A DNA stretch of 35,484 bases from Shewanella sp. TC10 (GCF_009663145.1 NZ_VKHR01000056.1:24-35507); one strand, 5' to 3'. Positions 16,318 to 25,911 are shown, numbered from the stretch's first letter. Notes: a model not told the origin generated them from the letters alone. A program made the numbers and translations.

Positions 16318-17007
16318 GTGGTAAAACTAGAAAAATTTAGCGATATATTTGACCGTGCAGCTGAACGAAAAGGCGGCGCTAAAGCGTTAGGTTTGTTAAT
16401 GCCACAATCACTGGAAGCCGACGAAATTGGTCAGTATTCTGATGCGCAATTGTTATCAGCGATGAGCAAGCAAGTTTTTCAGAGTGGCTTTGTTTGGCGA
16501 GTGGTTGAAAACAAATGGCCGGCCTATGAAGAAGCCTTTTTTAACTTTGAACCTTTTAAAGTACTAATGTTGTCTCCTGATCAAATTCAGCAGCGAGCCA
16601 GTGATGCCACGCTTATTCGTCATCAGAAGAAAACCCAGTCAATTGTCGATAATGCCTATATGGTGCAGCAAATTTCTGCTGAGCATGGCAGTTTTGCAGA
16701 GTTTATTGCTAACTGGCCTGAAGAGGATATTACCGGCCTATGGCAAGCATTAAAAAAGAAAGGCAGCCGCTTAGGTGGTAATACAGGCCCTTACTTTTTA
16801 CGCACCATTGGCAAAGACACCTTTCTATTAACTAATGATGTCAAATCTTACCTGACAGCCACCAAGGTTGTTGATGCAGGGTTTACTTCGCAAACGGCGC
16901 TTCGCCAAGCTCAGTCAGCTTTTAATCATTGGCAACAAGAGTCAGGTTTGAGCCTTGCACAAATCAGCCGCATTATTTCCTTGGGTGTGGGTGATAATCG
17001 AGTTTAG
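16318..17007 (+). CDS. DNA-3-methyladenine glycosylase I family protein
   Basis: This 229-residue protein resembles Tag-type glycosylases that remove 3-methyladenine from DNA. The helical core includes MSKQVFQSGFVWRVVENKWPAYEEAFFNF (about 49-77), matching the family's substrate-pocket region. It is followed by an IRHQKKTQSIVDNAY segment and a Lys/Gly-rich turn (KKKGSRLGGNTGPYFLR). I do not see the full Cys/His zinc set of E. coli Tag, so it may be the divergent branch of this superfamily. The start is GTG at 16318 with AGG seven bases upstream. It converges with tetR after a 27-base gap that holds no hairpin. Confidence 0.7.
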   Translation: MVKLEKFSDIFDRAAERKGGAKALGLLMPQSLEADEIGQYSDAQLLSAMSKQVFQSGFVWRVVENKWPAYEEAFFNFEPFKVLMLSPDQIQQRASDATLIRHQKKTQSIVDNAYMVQQISAEHGSFAEFIANWPEEDITGLWQALKKKGSRLGGNTGPYFLRTIGKDTFLLTNDVKSYLTATKVVDAGFTSQTALRQAQSAFNHWQQESGLSLAQISRIISLGVGDNRV

Positions 17008-17034
17008 TTCTCGGTTTTACTGGGTGAATGGGCC

Positions 17035-17646
17035 CTAGTTTTCGTAGCGACATAAAAACATCTTCGCGACTTCTGTTGCTATTTTTTGCTGTTGATCATG
17101 ATTGAGCCTTTCTGCAAACTGCATGACTTGTGGCCAAAAGCAGCTACCTTTTATCAGGCTATGTATTTGTTGTAATGCTAGCTCTTCATCAGTGACCGTT
17201 ATTTTTTTGTCGGCTATCGCTTCCCTTATCCAGCGCATGGTGGCACTTTCTTGTTTTTTCACCCGTTGAAATTCTTTATTCATCGATTCTGGGGTATAAA
17301 AAAAGTGACCAATAGCCATACGTGTCAGTTCAATGTATTCCTGACTACTAATAAAGTTAACTTCTATAAATACTACTTCAGAAAGTTGTTCAAGCAGTGG
17401 TCTGTCACTCTGGTATTCAGCTACATTATGCTTTAAAGAGCGGTCCCATAAATCAGCCATCAAGGTCATAACAATCGCTTCTTTGGTCTCGAAGTGATTA
17501 TAAACCGTACGCTTAGATACCCCTGCAACTTCAGCAAGTTTATCCATACTGGTTGCAGCCACCCCAAATTCAGTAAAGGTCACTTTAGCGGCATTGATAA
17601 TATCAGCTCGCTTTATCTGGCTTAATGTCATTTTTTCTTTAGGCAT
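17035..17646 (-). CDS. TetR-family transcriptional repressor
   Basis: This 203-residue protein has a TetR-type N-terminal helix-turn-helix: ADIINAAKVTFTEFGVAATS, then MDKLAEVAGVSKRTVYNHFETKEAIV (about residues 13-59). A helical ligand and dimer domain follows. I choose ATG 17646 (GAG seven bases before); a Met five codons later is possible. It is read divergently from a metallo-beta-lactamase-fold gene. The gap holds two 21-bp imperfect palindromes exactly 40 bp apart, the expected position for its operators, so it probably controls itself and its neighbour. The inducer is unknown. Confidence 0.85.
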   Translation of the reverse strand: MPKEKMTLSQIKRADIINAAKVTFTEFGVAATSMDKLAEVAGVSKRTVYNHFETKEAIVMTLMADLWDRSLKHNVAEYQSDRPLLEQLSEVVFIEVNFISSQEYIELTRMAIGHFFYTPESMNKEFQRVKKQESATMRWIREAIADKKITVTDEELALQQIHSLIKGSCFWPQVMQFAERLNHDQQQKIATEVAKMFLCRYEN

Positions 17647-17674
17647 TGTTTGGCTCAATAAGTAAATCTGTCGA

Positions 17675-17735
17675 TATTCTACACTGAGTAGTTTACTTTT
17701 CAATTATATTTTAATAAACTGCACCGTGTAGTTTA
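17675..17735. promoter_or_regulatory. Paired TetR-type operators
   Basis: Two 21-bp imperfect palindromes are centred at 17685 (17675-17695) and 17725 (17715-17735). The second reads TAAACTGCAC-C-GTGTAGTTTA with one mismatched pair. The right half of each continues into an identical GTAGTTTACTTTT. The centre spacing of 40 bp is close to four helical turns, putting both sites on one DNA face between tetR and the hydrolase gene. Confidence 0.7.
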
Positions 17736-17750
17736 CTTTTGGTGTGAAAA

Positions 17751-18842
17751 ATGAAATATCTGTGGATTTTTGTAGGAGTTTTAGTCGTGGCATTTTCAAT
17801 TAAAACAATATTTGGTAATAACAAAGCAGAAGCGCTGAAATTTGAAAATACCGATATCGCTTATCAATCTGGTCTAAGTGATATTTGGAGCATAGCTAAA
17901 AGTTATATGACCACAAAAAGGCTTCATCCTACTCCTGAAGCTGAGGTGCCTGTTAAACCTATGACTGCTACGAGTTTGAGTTTTTCGACGGAAGATCAAA
18001 TTTTTCGTCTGGGTCACTCAACATTGTTAATTCGTATTGATGGCGAATATATCCTTTTAGATCCTGTGTTTAGCCAACGAGCTTCGCCAGTGCAATGGGC
18101 AGGACCAAAACGTTTTCATCAATCTCCAATAAATATTGAACAATTACCCCCTATTAAGGCGGTCATCATTAGTCATGACCATTATGATCATCTAGATAAG
18201 GCAGCTGTGACAGAACTTAAAAACAAGGTTCAGTATTTTGTGACACCTGAAAAAGTGGGCAACCATCTTATTGAGTGGGGCGTTGAGCCTAGCAAGGTAA
18301 ACCAATTGTCTTGGTGGCAAGAACTTAAATTAGGTGATTTAACGTTAGTCGCGACGCCAGCACAGCATTTTTCTGGCCGTGGGTTATTTGACCGTGATAC
18401 CACTTTGTGGGCGAGCTGGGTCATTAAAGGGAAACAAAGTAAGCTGTTTTTTAGTGGTGATGGTGGATATTTTCCAGGATTTAAAGAAATTGGAGAGCGT
18501 TATGGGCCATTTGACATCACCATGATCGAAACGGGTGCCTATAATGAATTATGGAGTGACATCCATATGATGCCTGAGCAAAGCATGCAGGCTCATATTG
18601 ATTTAAACGGTGATAATTTTCATCAAACAGCCATGATCCCGATTCATAATGGGACTTTTGATTTAGCATTGCATGATTGGTTTGAGCCATTAGAGCGGAT
18701 TGTACATCTAGGCGAGCAGGCAAATGTTCGTGTTGTCACTCCTATTTTTGGCGAAGCTGTGTCAGTTAAGTCTGCGTTGAAAACTGAACGTTGGTGGCGT
18801 GAAATGTTACCGAACGAGGAGTTATTACTACAAGCGCAATAA
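17751..18842 (+). CDS. Metallo-beta-lactamase-fold hydrolase (NAPE-PLD/RomA-like)
   Basis: This 363-residue protein starts with one hydrophobic helix (about 4-21), likely a signal anchor or uncleaved signal. It continues with a metallo-beta-lactamase fold. The metal motif HDHYDHLD gives His142, His144, Asp146 and His147. Later ligands are likely His in TPAQHFSGRG, Asp in FFSGDGGY and His in IPIHNGTF. This arrangement matches the NAPE-PLD/RomA/UlaG-like branch, which includes phospholipases and membrane-associated hydrolases; the substrate here is unknown. The start ATG lies ten bases after GGTG. Its position beside tetR and the operators suggests inducible expression. Confidence 0.82.
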   Translation: MKYLWIFVGVLVVAFSIKTIFGNNKAEALKFENTDIAYQSGLSDIWSIAKSYMTTKRLHPTPEAEVPVKPMTATSLSFSTEDQIFRLGHSTLLIRIDGEYILLDPVFSQRASPVQWAGPKRFHQSPINIEQLPPIKAVIISHDHYDHLDKAAVTELKNKVQYFVTPEKVGNHLIEWGVEPSKVNQLSWWQELKLGDLTLVATPAQHFSGRGLFDRDTTLWASWVIKGKQSKLFFSGDGGYFPGFKEIGERYGPFDITMIETGAYNELWSDIHMMPEQSMQAHIDLNGDNFHQTAMIPIHNGTFDLALHDWFEPLERIVHLGEQANVRVVTPIFGEAVSVKSALKTERWWREMLPNEELLLQAQ

Positions 18843-19193
18843 TTTTTGTTGAGAAAATAGAAATATATCTGGTTTAACCTAAACTAAACCAAATAAAATA
18901 CTATTTCATATGCATTTTTTTTAACGTTATGTTGTATATTGGTGTTTTTATAGCCTGTTGCAATATAACGTTTTTGTAACATAAAAAGGTTGTATTTTTT
19001 GTTGGCACAGATTCATTAACAAGCCTGAAACAAAGCAGCTAAGTTTATTATTTGTTTACAATTTATAATATTTTAAATGGTTGTTGAGTTTACACGGGTG
19101 TGCGATAACAGTGCCCATCAAAAAGTAAGTAAATTGAAACGTTAGGAATATCGCTATTTAGCAACTGTTACGCAATGAAGCGTAAGGTTACTG
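18843..19193. other. AT-rich intergenic region before the efflux operon
   Basis: I see no gene in these 350 bases. A 7-bp inverted repeat (TGGTTTA 18870-18876 with TAAACCA 18885-18891) lies 29 bases past the hydrolase stop; with no T run it is at best a weak terminator. The rest is very AT-rich and should hold the efflux promoter. No regulator gene adjoins the pump. Confidence 0.5.
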
Positions 19194-20366
19194 ATGATGT
19201 CATTAGGAGTAAGAACAGTCATGCACAAAGCACTGAAAATAGCCTCAGTTATCACTGCGGCTTTATGGATTACCGCTTGTGGTCAAGCCGATAAGGCTCA
19301 AACCCAGCAAGAAGCACCTCCCGTTCCAGTTGGAGTGTTGAGTGTGACTGAGCAATCTCAAGCTATTCACGTTGAGTTACCAGGTCGCAGCCGTGCGTTT
19401 TTAGAAGCTGAGGTTCGTCCACAAGTTTCTGGCATTATCACCAATCGTGGTTTTGTTGAAGGCAGGGACGTTGAAGCGGGTCAATCGCTGTATCAAATCG
19501 ATTCGGCAACATACAAAGCAGCGCTAGTTAGCGCTGAAGCAGATTTAGCTAGCGCAAATGCTTCTTTGGCATCGGCAAAAGCAACTGCAGACCGCTACGC
19601 AGCACTTGTGCAAACTAATGCCATTAGTAAGCAAGACTTTGATGAAGCCGATGCGGCTTACAAAGAAGCCATTGCTAACGTCACTGTTGCAAAAGCTGCG
19701 ATTAATACTGCAAACATCAACCTTGAATATACTGAAGTGAAAGCGCCTATCTCTGGCCGCATTGGTAAATCAAGTGTGACTCCTGGTGCGTTAGTTACTG
19801 CTAATCAAGCAGATACATTGGCTAAAATTCAGCAACTGGATCCAATTAATGTTGATATTGCTCAATCAAGTGCTCAATTACTTCGTTTAAAAGCCAAGCT
19901 GAAAGCAGGTAAATTACAGCAAAGCGAAAATGCTGAAGTGAAGTTGATTCTTGAAGATGGCACAACTTATGAGCAAGCAGGTACTTTACAGTTTGCTGAA
20001 GTGAGTGTGGACGAAGCGACTGGTTCAGTGACCTTACGTGCCGAGTTCCCTAACCCTGACGGGGTGTTATTGCCTGGTATGTACGTTCGTGCAATTTTAA
20101 ATGCTGGCCAAGATCCACAAGCGATTTTAGTGCCTCAAAAAGCGATTACACGTAACACCAAAGGCCAAGCGGTTGCTATGGTTGTTGGTGCTGAAAACAA
20201 GGTTGAGTCTCGCATTGTGACGACTGCTGAGGTGATTAATCACCAATGGCGTATTACTGATGGTTTGCAAGCTGGCGATAAGTTAATTGTTGATGGCTTA
20301 CAGAAAATTCGTCAAGGCGCAGTGGTGACACCACAAGTTTTATCTGCAACTCCAGCTACTAAATAG
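19194..20366 (+). CDS. RND efflux periplasmic adaptor (AcrA/MexA-like lipoprotein)
   Basis: This 390-residue adaptor links an inner-membrane RND pump to an outer-membrane channel. The signal sequence ends in the lipobox ITAC (Cys29), so it should be lipid-anchored on the periplasmic side. The order is the usual one: a lipoyl half-motif (EVRPQVSGIITNRGFVEG), an alpha-helical hairpin rich in Ala/Lys (about 115-180), the second lipoyl half (EVKAPISGRIGKSSVTPGA), and barrel and membrane-proximal domains. AAGG lies six bases before ATG 19194; ATG 19221 is an alternative. The pump gene follows after nine bases. Confidence 0.93.
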   Translation: MMSLGVRTVMHKALKIASVITAALWITACGQADKAQTQQEAPPVPVGVLSVTEQSQAIHVELPGRSRAFLEAEVRPQVSGIITNRGFVEGRDVEAGQSLYQIDSATYKAALVSAEADLASANASLASAKATADRYAALVQTNAISKQDFDEADAAYKEAIANVTVAKAAINTANINLEYTEVKAPISGRIGKSSVTPGALVTANQADTLAKIQQLDPINVDIAQSSAQLLRLKAKLKAGKLQQSENAEVKLILEDGTTYEQAGTLQFAEVSVDEATGSVTLRAEFPNPDGVLLPGMYVRAILNAGQDPQAILVPQKAITRNTKGQAVAMVVGAENKVESRIVTTAEVINHQWRITDGLQAGDKLIVDGLQKIRQGAVVTPQVLSATPATK

Positions 20367-20375
20367 GGTAACGTT

Positions 20376-23300
20376 ATGGCTCGTTTCTTTATCGATCGCC
20401 CTATTTTTGCTTGGGTGATCTCAATCTTAATTATGCTGGCAGGGGTCTTAGCGATTAAAGACCTTCCTGTCGCACAGTACCCAACGATTGCACCACCAAC
20501 CGTTGAGATTACTGCGTTCTATCCAGGTGCGTCTGCTAAGACGATGGAAGACACAGTAACTCAGGTTATTGAGCAACGTATGACGGGTATTGACCACTTG
20601 CGTTATATTTCTTCAAGCAGTGATAGCTTTGGTAATGCGACTATTACCCTAACGTTCAACGCTGAAGCTGACCCAGATATTGCTCAGGTACAGGTACAAA
20701 ACAAGCTGCAAGCAGCGATGACTTTGTTACCTCAAGAAGTGCAGTCTCAAGGGGTAAACGTTGTTAAATCAAGTGCTGGCTTCTTAATGGTTGCAGCATT
20801 TGTATCTGAAGATGGTTCGTTACAAAAAGGTGATATCGCCGATTATGTTGCTGCCAACATTCAAGATCCATTAAGCCGTGTACCAGGGGTAGGTGAAATC
20901 CAATTATTTGGTGCCCAGTATGCGATGCGTATATGGTTAGACCCGCTTAAACTGACGCAATATAACTTAACCAGTATTGATGTTATGGCGGCGATTCAAG
21001 AGCAAAATGCTCAAATCTCTGCTGGTCAATTAGGTGGCGCGCCATCTATTGCAGGTCAAGAGTTAAATGCGACTGTAACAGCGCAAAGCCGTCTACAAAC
21101 GCCTGAACAATTCCGTGAAATTATTCTTAAATCTGATTCATCAGGTGCAAACGTTTATCTAAATGATGTCGCACGAGTTGAGCTAGGTTCAGAAAGTTAT
21201 TCTGTTGAATCATTTTATAACGGTAAGCCAGCATCAGGTGTTGGTGTTCAGTTAGCAACAGGTGCTAACGCACTCGATACTGCGAATAACGTGCGTGAGA
21301 AATTAGCTGAATTACAAGCTTATTTCCCAGATAGTCTTGAAATTTACTACCCATATGACACCACTCCATTCGTTGAAAAATCAATTGAAGGTGTTGTACA
21401 TACGCTGATTGAAGCGGTTGTTTTAGTGTTCTTAATTATGTATCTGTTCCTACAGAACTTCAGAGCAACACTTATTCCGACAATTGCGGTTCCAGTTGTA
21501 TTGCTTGGTACGTTCGCGATTTTATCAGCGACAGGTTTCTCGATTAACACCTTGACCATGTTCGCAATGGTACTGGCCATCGGTCTACTGGTGGATGATG
21601 CCATCGTGGTGGTGGAAAACGTCGAACGGGTTATGTCCGAAGAGGGACTCAGTCCACTCGAAGCGACACGAAAATCGATGGATCAGATCACCGGCGCACT
21701 TATTGGTATTGGTTTAACCTTATCGGCTGTATTCGTTCCAATGGCATTTATGTCAGGTTCGACAGGTGTGATTTATCGTCAGTTCTCAATCACGATTGTG
21801 TCAGCGATGGCATTATCTGTATTAGTTGCGATGATCTTAACTCCAGCACTTTGTGCCACGATGCTTAAGCCTATTCCAAAAGGCCATACTCACACGAATA
21901 AAGGTTTCTTCGGTTGGTTTAACCGTAGCTTTGACAAGTTAACATCGCGTTATGAAGCCAGCGTAGCGGCTATCTTGAAGCGCACAGTGCGTATGATGGG
22001 TGTTTACCTTGTACTCGTGATTGCAACGGCATGGATTTTCATGCGTATGCCAACAGCATTCTTGCCTGATGAAGACCAAGGTATCTTGTTCACTCAAGCC
22101 ATTTTGCCAACCAACTCGACCCAAGAAAGTACCATTAAAGTACTGGAAGAAGTGAGTGACTATTACCTGAATGAAGAAGGCGATACCGTTAAGTCAGTAT
22201 TTAGTGTTGCAGGCTTCAGTTTCGCAGGTTCTGGTCAAAACATGGGTATTGCTTTCGTTGGTCTTGAAGACTGGGCTGAGCGTGGTGAAGGGCAAGATGT
22301 TCAATCATTGTCTAACCGTGCTATGGGTCGATTCCAGCAAATTAAAGATGCGCTGGTGTTTGCATTCGTGCCGCCAGCTGTGATCGAGTTAGGTACTTCG
22401 AATGGTTTCGATATGTATCTGCAAGATCGAGGTGGTCAAGGACACGAAGCCTTAGTCGCCGCGCGTAACCAGTTACTGGGTATGGCAGCGCAAAATCCAA
22501 ACCTTGTGGGTGTTCGTCCAAATGGACAAGAAGATGCACCTATGTATGAAATCCATGTTGATCAAGCCAAAATCCGCGCTTTAGGTGTCGATATTGATAA
22601 CGTCAACAGCGTACTTGCAACCGCTTACGGTGGCTCGTATGTGAATGACTTTATTGACCGTGGTCGTGTGAAGAAGGTATACGTTCAAGGTGAAGCTGAA
22701 TACCGTATGCAGCCTAGCGATTTAGATAGCTGGTATGTACGTAATTCAGAAGGTGAAATGGTTCCATTCTCCGCCTTTACAACGGGTACATGGGAATACG
22801 GTTCTCCACAGCTACAACGCTTTAACGGCTTACCAGCAATTAATATTCAAGGTGCGACAATGCCTGGATACAGTACTGGTGATGCAATGCTTGATTTCGA
22901 AGAAATGGTAAAACAATTACCACCAGGATTCGGTATTGAGTGGAACGGTTTATCATACGAAGAAAGATTATCAGGTAACCAAGCGCCAGCGCTTTATGCC
23001 TTATCTATCTTAGTGGTATTCCTTGTACTTGCTGCTCTATATGAGAGTTGGTCTGTACCATTTGCGGTTATCTTAGTTGTACCACTAGGTGTTATTGGTG
23101 CACTGCTGGCGATGAACGGTCGTGGATTACCGAACGATGTATTCTTCCAAGTTGGTCTATTAACGACGGTGGGGCTAGCAACTAAGAATGCGATCTTAAT
23201 CGTAGAATTCGCCAAAGAATTCTACGATAAGGGAGCCACTTTGATTGATGCAACATTGCACGCAGTTCGTGTACGTTTGCGCCCAATCTTAATGACCTCG

Positions 23301-23528
23301 TTAGCATTCGGTTTAGGTGTTGTGCCGTTAGCGATTAGTACCGGCGTTGGTTCTGGTAGTAAAAACGCGCTAGGTACTGGTGTACTTGGTGGCATGATGA
23401 GCTCGACCTTTATTGGTATCTTCTTAATTCCATTATTCTTCGTGGTAGTTGAGAAAATATTCAGCAAAAAAGAACGTAAAGGTTACAAGCCGCCTGAAGC
23501 TGAAGCGGAAACTACTGAAAAAAGTTAA
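20376..23528 (+). CDS. RND multidrug efflux pump (AcrB/HAE1 family)
   Basis: This 1050-residue inner-membrane transporter exports drugs or other amphiphiles using the proton gradient. The opening ARFFIDRPIFAWVISI is typical of the hydrophobe/amphiphile class. The proton relay is intact: Asp407 and Asp408 in LLVDDAIVVVENVERV, and Lys937 in GLATKNAILIVEFAKEF. Twelve membrane helices and two large periplasmic loops fit the family length. AGGG lies about seven bases before the ATG. It forms an operon with the adaptor. No outer-membrane channel gene follows, so it probably uses TolC from elsewhere. One stretch of about 45 codons around Asp407 has unusual codon use (see findings). Confidence 0.96.
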   Translation: MARFFIDRPIFAWVISILIMLAGVLAIKDLPVAQYPTIAPPTVEITAFYPGASAKTMEDTVTQVIEQRMTGIDHLRYISSSSDSFGNATITLTFNAEADPDIAQVQVQNKLQAAMTLLPQEVQSQGVNVVKSSAGFLMVAAFVSEDGSLQKGDIADYVAANIQDPLSRVPGVGEIQLFGAQYAMRIWLDPLKLTQYNLTSIDVMAAIQEQNAQISAGQLGGAPSIAGQELNATVTAQSRLQTPEQFREIILKSDSSGANVYLNDVARVELGSESYSVESFYNGKPASGVGVQLATGANALDTANNVREKLAELQAYFPDSLEIYYPYDTTPFVEKSIEGVVHTLIEAVVLVFLIMYLFLQNFRATLIPTIAVPVVLLGTFAILSATGFSINTLTMFAMVLAIGLLVDDAIVVVENVERVMSEEGLSPLEATRKSMDQITGALIGIGLTLSAVFVPMAFMSGSTGVIYRQFSITIVSAMALSVLVAMILTPALCATMLKPIPKGHTHTNKGFFGWFNRSFDKLTSRYEASVAAILKRTVRMMGVYLVLVIATAWIFMRMPTAFLPDEDQGILFTQAILPTNSTQESTIKVLEEVSDYYLNEEGDTVKSVFSVAGFSFAGSGQNMGIAFVGLEDWAERGEGQDVQSLSNRAMGRFQQIKDALVFAFVPPAVIELGTSNGFDMYLQDRGGQGHEALVAARNQLLGMAAQNPNLVGVRPNGQEDAPMYEIHVDQAKIRALGVDIDNVNSVLATAYGGSYVNDFIDRGRVKKVYVQGEAEYRMQPSDLDSWYVRNSEGEMVPFSAFTTGTWEYGSPQLQRFNGLPAINIQGATMPGYSTGDAMLDFEEMVKQLPPGFGIEWNGLSYEERLSGNQAPALYALSILVVFLVLAALYESWSVPFAVILVVPLGVIGALLAMNGRGLPNDVFFQVGLLTTVGLATKNAILIVEFAKEFYDKGATLIDATLHAVRVRLRPILMTSLAFGLGVVPLAISTGVGSGSKNALGTGVLGGMMSSTFIGIFLIPLFFVVVEKIFSKKERKGYKPPEAEAETTEKS

Positions 23529-23555
23529 TCGTTAAGTTAACTGATTCATAAACTT

Positions 23556-23582
23556 AAAAGCCTGCAATATGCAGGCTTTTTT
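23556..23582 (+). terminator. Terminator of the efflux operon
   Basis: An 11-bp perfect stem (23556-23566 with 23570-23580) has a three-base loop and ends in six T, 28 bases past the pump stop codon. Confidence 0.9.
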
Positions 23583-23692
23583 ATGTCCGAACATAAATAA
23601 CATGGGTATAAATGGCTAACGCTATATTGATCCTTGCTTAGTGGGGTAAACGTAAGTTTAATATTAAGAGATACACTGGTTTGGACATGGGT

Positions 23693-24199
23693 ATGAAACT
23701 AACAATAACTTGCAACAAAGCATTGCGGTGTGTGGCATTGATGGCTTTATTCGTCATATCTGCGCCGAAGGTCGGTGCTGCACCTTCTTTGAGCCATATG
23801 GTTCAAAATGAACTGGGTGAGCAGGTCAGCTTAAGCGAGTTTAAAGGTAAAGTCGTGTACGTGGATTTTTGGTCATCATGGTGCGGCCCTTGTCGAAAGT
23901 CTTTTCCGTGGATGAACCAAATGCATGCTAAATATGAGCAGCAAGGTTTAGCCGTTGTCGCCATTAACCTTGATGTTGAATTGCCGTTAGCATTGAGTTT
24001 TTTAAAGGACTTTCCTGCTGATTTTGCTGTTCGTTACGACCCAGACAGTGAAGTCGCAAGGCGATTTGCCCTCAAAGGTATGCCAAGTAGTTTTATCTTC
24101 AATCGCCAAGGTGAGTTAGTGCAGCAGCATACAGGGTTTAACTTGGATAAGCTCGAGATGTATGAGCAAGAACTGGTTGAACTTTTAGAAGCAAAATAA
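23693..24199 (+). CDS. Secreted thioredoxin-fold protein (TlpA-like)
   Basis: This 168-residue protein has a signal peptide (cleavage near VGAA, residue 29-30) and a thioredoxin fold with the active site WCGPC (Cys64, Cys67). It also carries the cis-proline region KGMPSSF. It should act as a periplasmic thiol-disulfide protein, probably reductive as in TlpA or ResA relatives; the partner is unknown. Three in-frame starts exist (TTG 23681, ATG 23687, ATG 23693). I choose 23693, with GGA seven bases before, because MKLTIT opens a normal signal peptide, but this is not certain. Confidence 0.85.
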   Translation: MKLTITCNKALRCVALMALFVISAPKVGAAPSLSHMVQNELGEQVSLSEFKGKVVYVDFWSSWCGPCRKSFPWMNQMHAKYEQQGLAVVAINLDVELPLALSFLKDFPADFAVRYDPDSEVARRFALKGMPSSFIFNRQGELVQQHTGFNLDKLEMYEQELVELLEAK

Positions 24200-24223
24200 C
24201 TTAATAAGCCATTACCGAGCAAA

Positions 24224-24259
24224 AAAAACCAGTAACAAAGAAGCTTGTTACTGGTTTTT
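24224..24259. terminator. Bidirectional terminator between thioredoxin and AbgT genes
   Basis: A perfect 15-bp stem (24224-24238 with 24245-24259) has a six-base loop, an A-rich left arm and a T-rich right arm. It is 24 bases past the thioredoxin gene stop codon and 23 bases past the AbgT stop read from the other side. Confidence 0.9.
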
Positions 24260-24282
24260 ATTTTACAGCTTAACTTATGTCT

Positions 24283-25911
24283 TTACGGTGTGTAGTAGGT
24301 CGCTGCGCCAGGACCTACAGGGAAGCCAAGAACGAATACCCATAAGAAGAAGAACAGAGTCCAGCCAATAAAGAACACGATTGAGTATGGCAACATGGTG
24401 GCGATCAGTGTGCCGATACCTAAGTCTTTCTTATAACGACTTGCTACCGCAAGGATAAGCCCGAAGTAACTCATCATTGGCGTTATCAGGTTAGTGACAG
24501 AGTCACCAATACGATACGCGGCTTGAATGGTTTCAGGGGCATAACCGACTAACATCAGCATAGGTACAAAAATAGGTGCGGTTACTGCCCACTGTGCAGA
24601 AGCACTGCCGAGCATTAAGTTAATCACACCACACAGCATAATAAATAGCACGAACACTAGCGGTCCAGTTAACCCAATACTGCTTAAGGCGTCAGCCCCT
24701 GTTACTGCTAATACAGCCCCAAGGTTAGTCCATTTAAAGAAAGCAACAAACTGCGATGCAAAGAAAACCAACACAATATACATGCCCATGGTGCTCATAC
24801 TGTGGGACATGGCATTGATGACATCTGTGTCTTTATTCATGCTGCCAACGACTTTACCGTACACAAGACCTGGAATGGCGAAACCAATGAAGATGAAGGC
24901 GACAATCCCTTTTAAAAACGGTGATCCTGCGACTAAACCTGTATCAGGGTTACGCAGTGCGCCCCAGTCCGGAACAATCGTTAAAGCGAGTAACGCTGAA
25001 AATACTAATACAGATAGACCTGCCATTTTTAACGCGCGGATTTCTGTTTGAGAGACTTTATCCATTTTTTGTTCGGATAAATCATCTGCGGCTTCTGACA
25101 CATCGTATTTGCCAAGCTTAGGCTCAACAATTTTTTCGGTAACGATGGCGCCCAAAGTGGTGATTAAGAAAGTCGAAACGAACATGAAATACCAGTTAAC
25201 TTCAGGGCCAACGGTATATTCAGGATCAATCATTTGCGCTGCGGCTTCGGTGATACCAGACAGTAAAGGATCGACCGTACCCAATAGTAAGTTAGCGCTG
25301 TAACCACCAGAGACCCCAGCAAAGGCGGCTGCAAGCCCTGCTAATGGGTGACGTCCCAATGAATGGAATATCATTGCCGCCATAGGGATTAATACCACAT
25401 ATCCTAATTCTGATGCGGTGTTTGACACAATACCTGCGAACACAATTGTTAGTGTCACAAGACGCTTAGAAGCGCCCATCACTAATAAACGCATTGCGGC
25501 TGACAGTAGTCCTGAACGCTCAGCAATGCCGACACCGAGAAGCGCGACCAGTACCGTGCCTAAAGGGGTGAAGCCAGTGAAGTTGGTGACGAGATTTGAC
25601 ACTATCATGCGCAAACCTTCGGCGTTCATTAGGCTGACAACATGAATGAGTCCGTCTTCACTACGGCCTGAACTGCCGATGGGTCTAGGGTCGGCGACAG
25701 TGAGTTCAAAATATCCAGCAATACCACTGATAGCAATGACGGCTAAACAGAACATGGCGAATAAAGTGATTGGGTGAGGTAATAAGTTACCTAGACGTTC
25801 AACGATATTGAGAAATTTAACGAATGCACCGCTACTCGCAAGATCTTGTGGTGTGTTTGATGGCGGCGCCCCATTTTTAGGCGGCGTATTATTTGTTGAA
25901 GTGACGGACAT
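24283..25911 (-). CDS. AbgT-family transporter
   Basis: This 542-residue inner-membrane protein belongs to the AbgT family, whose members take up p-aminobenzoyl-glutamate or act as antimetabolite pumps. The opening is a soluble Pro/Asn-rich tail of about 30 residues. FLNIVERLGNLLPHPITLFAMF then leads into about 12 helices and re-entrant hairpins. Conserved-looking segments include IVSNTASELGYVVLIPMAAMIFHSLGRHP and LMLGSASAQWAVTAPIFVPMLM. No amidase genes (abgA/abgB) lie beside it, which argues against a dedicated folate-salvage operon. A plausible promoter lies about 110 bases upstream. Direction of transport is undecided. Confidence 0.9.
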   Translation of the reverse strand: MSVTSTNNTPPKNGAPPSNTPQDLASSGAFVKFLNIVERLGNLLPHPITLFAMFCLAVIAISGIAGYFELTVADPRPIGSSGRSEDGLIHVVSLMNAEGLRMIVSNLVTNFTGFTPLGTVLVALLGVGIAERSGLLSAAMRLLVMGASKRLVTLTIVFAGIVSNTASELGYVVLIPMAAMIFHSLGRHPLAGLAAAFAGVSGGYSANLLLGTVDPLLSGITEAAAQMIDPEYTVGPEVNWYFMFVSTFLITTLGAIVTEKIVEPKLGKYDVSEAADDLSEQKMDKVSQTEIRALKMAGLSVLVFSALLALTIVPDWGALRNPDTGLVAGSPFLKGIVAFIFIGFAIPGLVYGKVVGSMNKDTDVINAMSHSMSTMGMYIVLVFFASQFVAFFKWTNLGAVLAVTGADALSSIGLTGPLVFVLFIMLCGVINLMLGSASAQWAVTAPIFVPMLMLVGYAPETIQAAYRIGDSVTNLITPMMSYFGLILAVASRYKKDLGIGTLIATMLPYSIVFFIGWTLFFFLWVFVLGFPVGPGAATYYTP

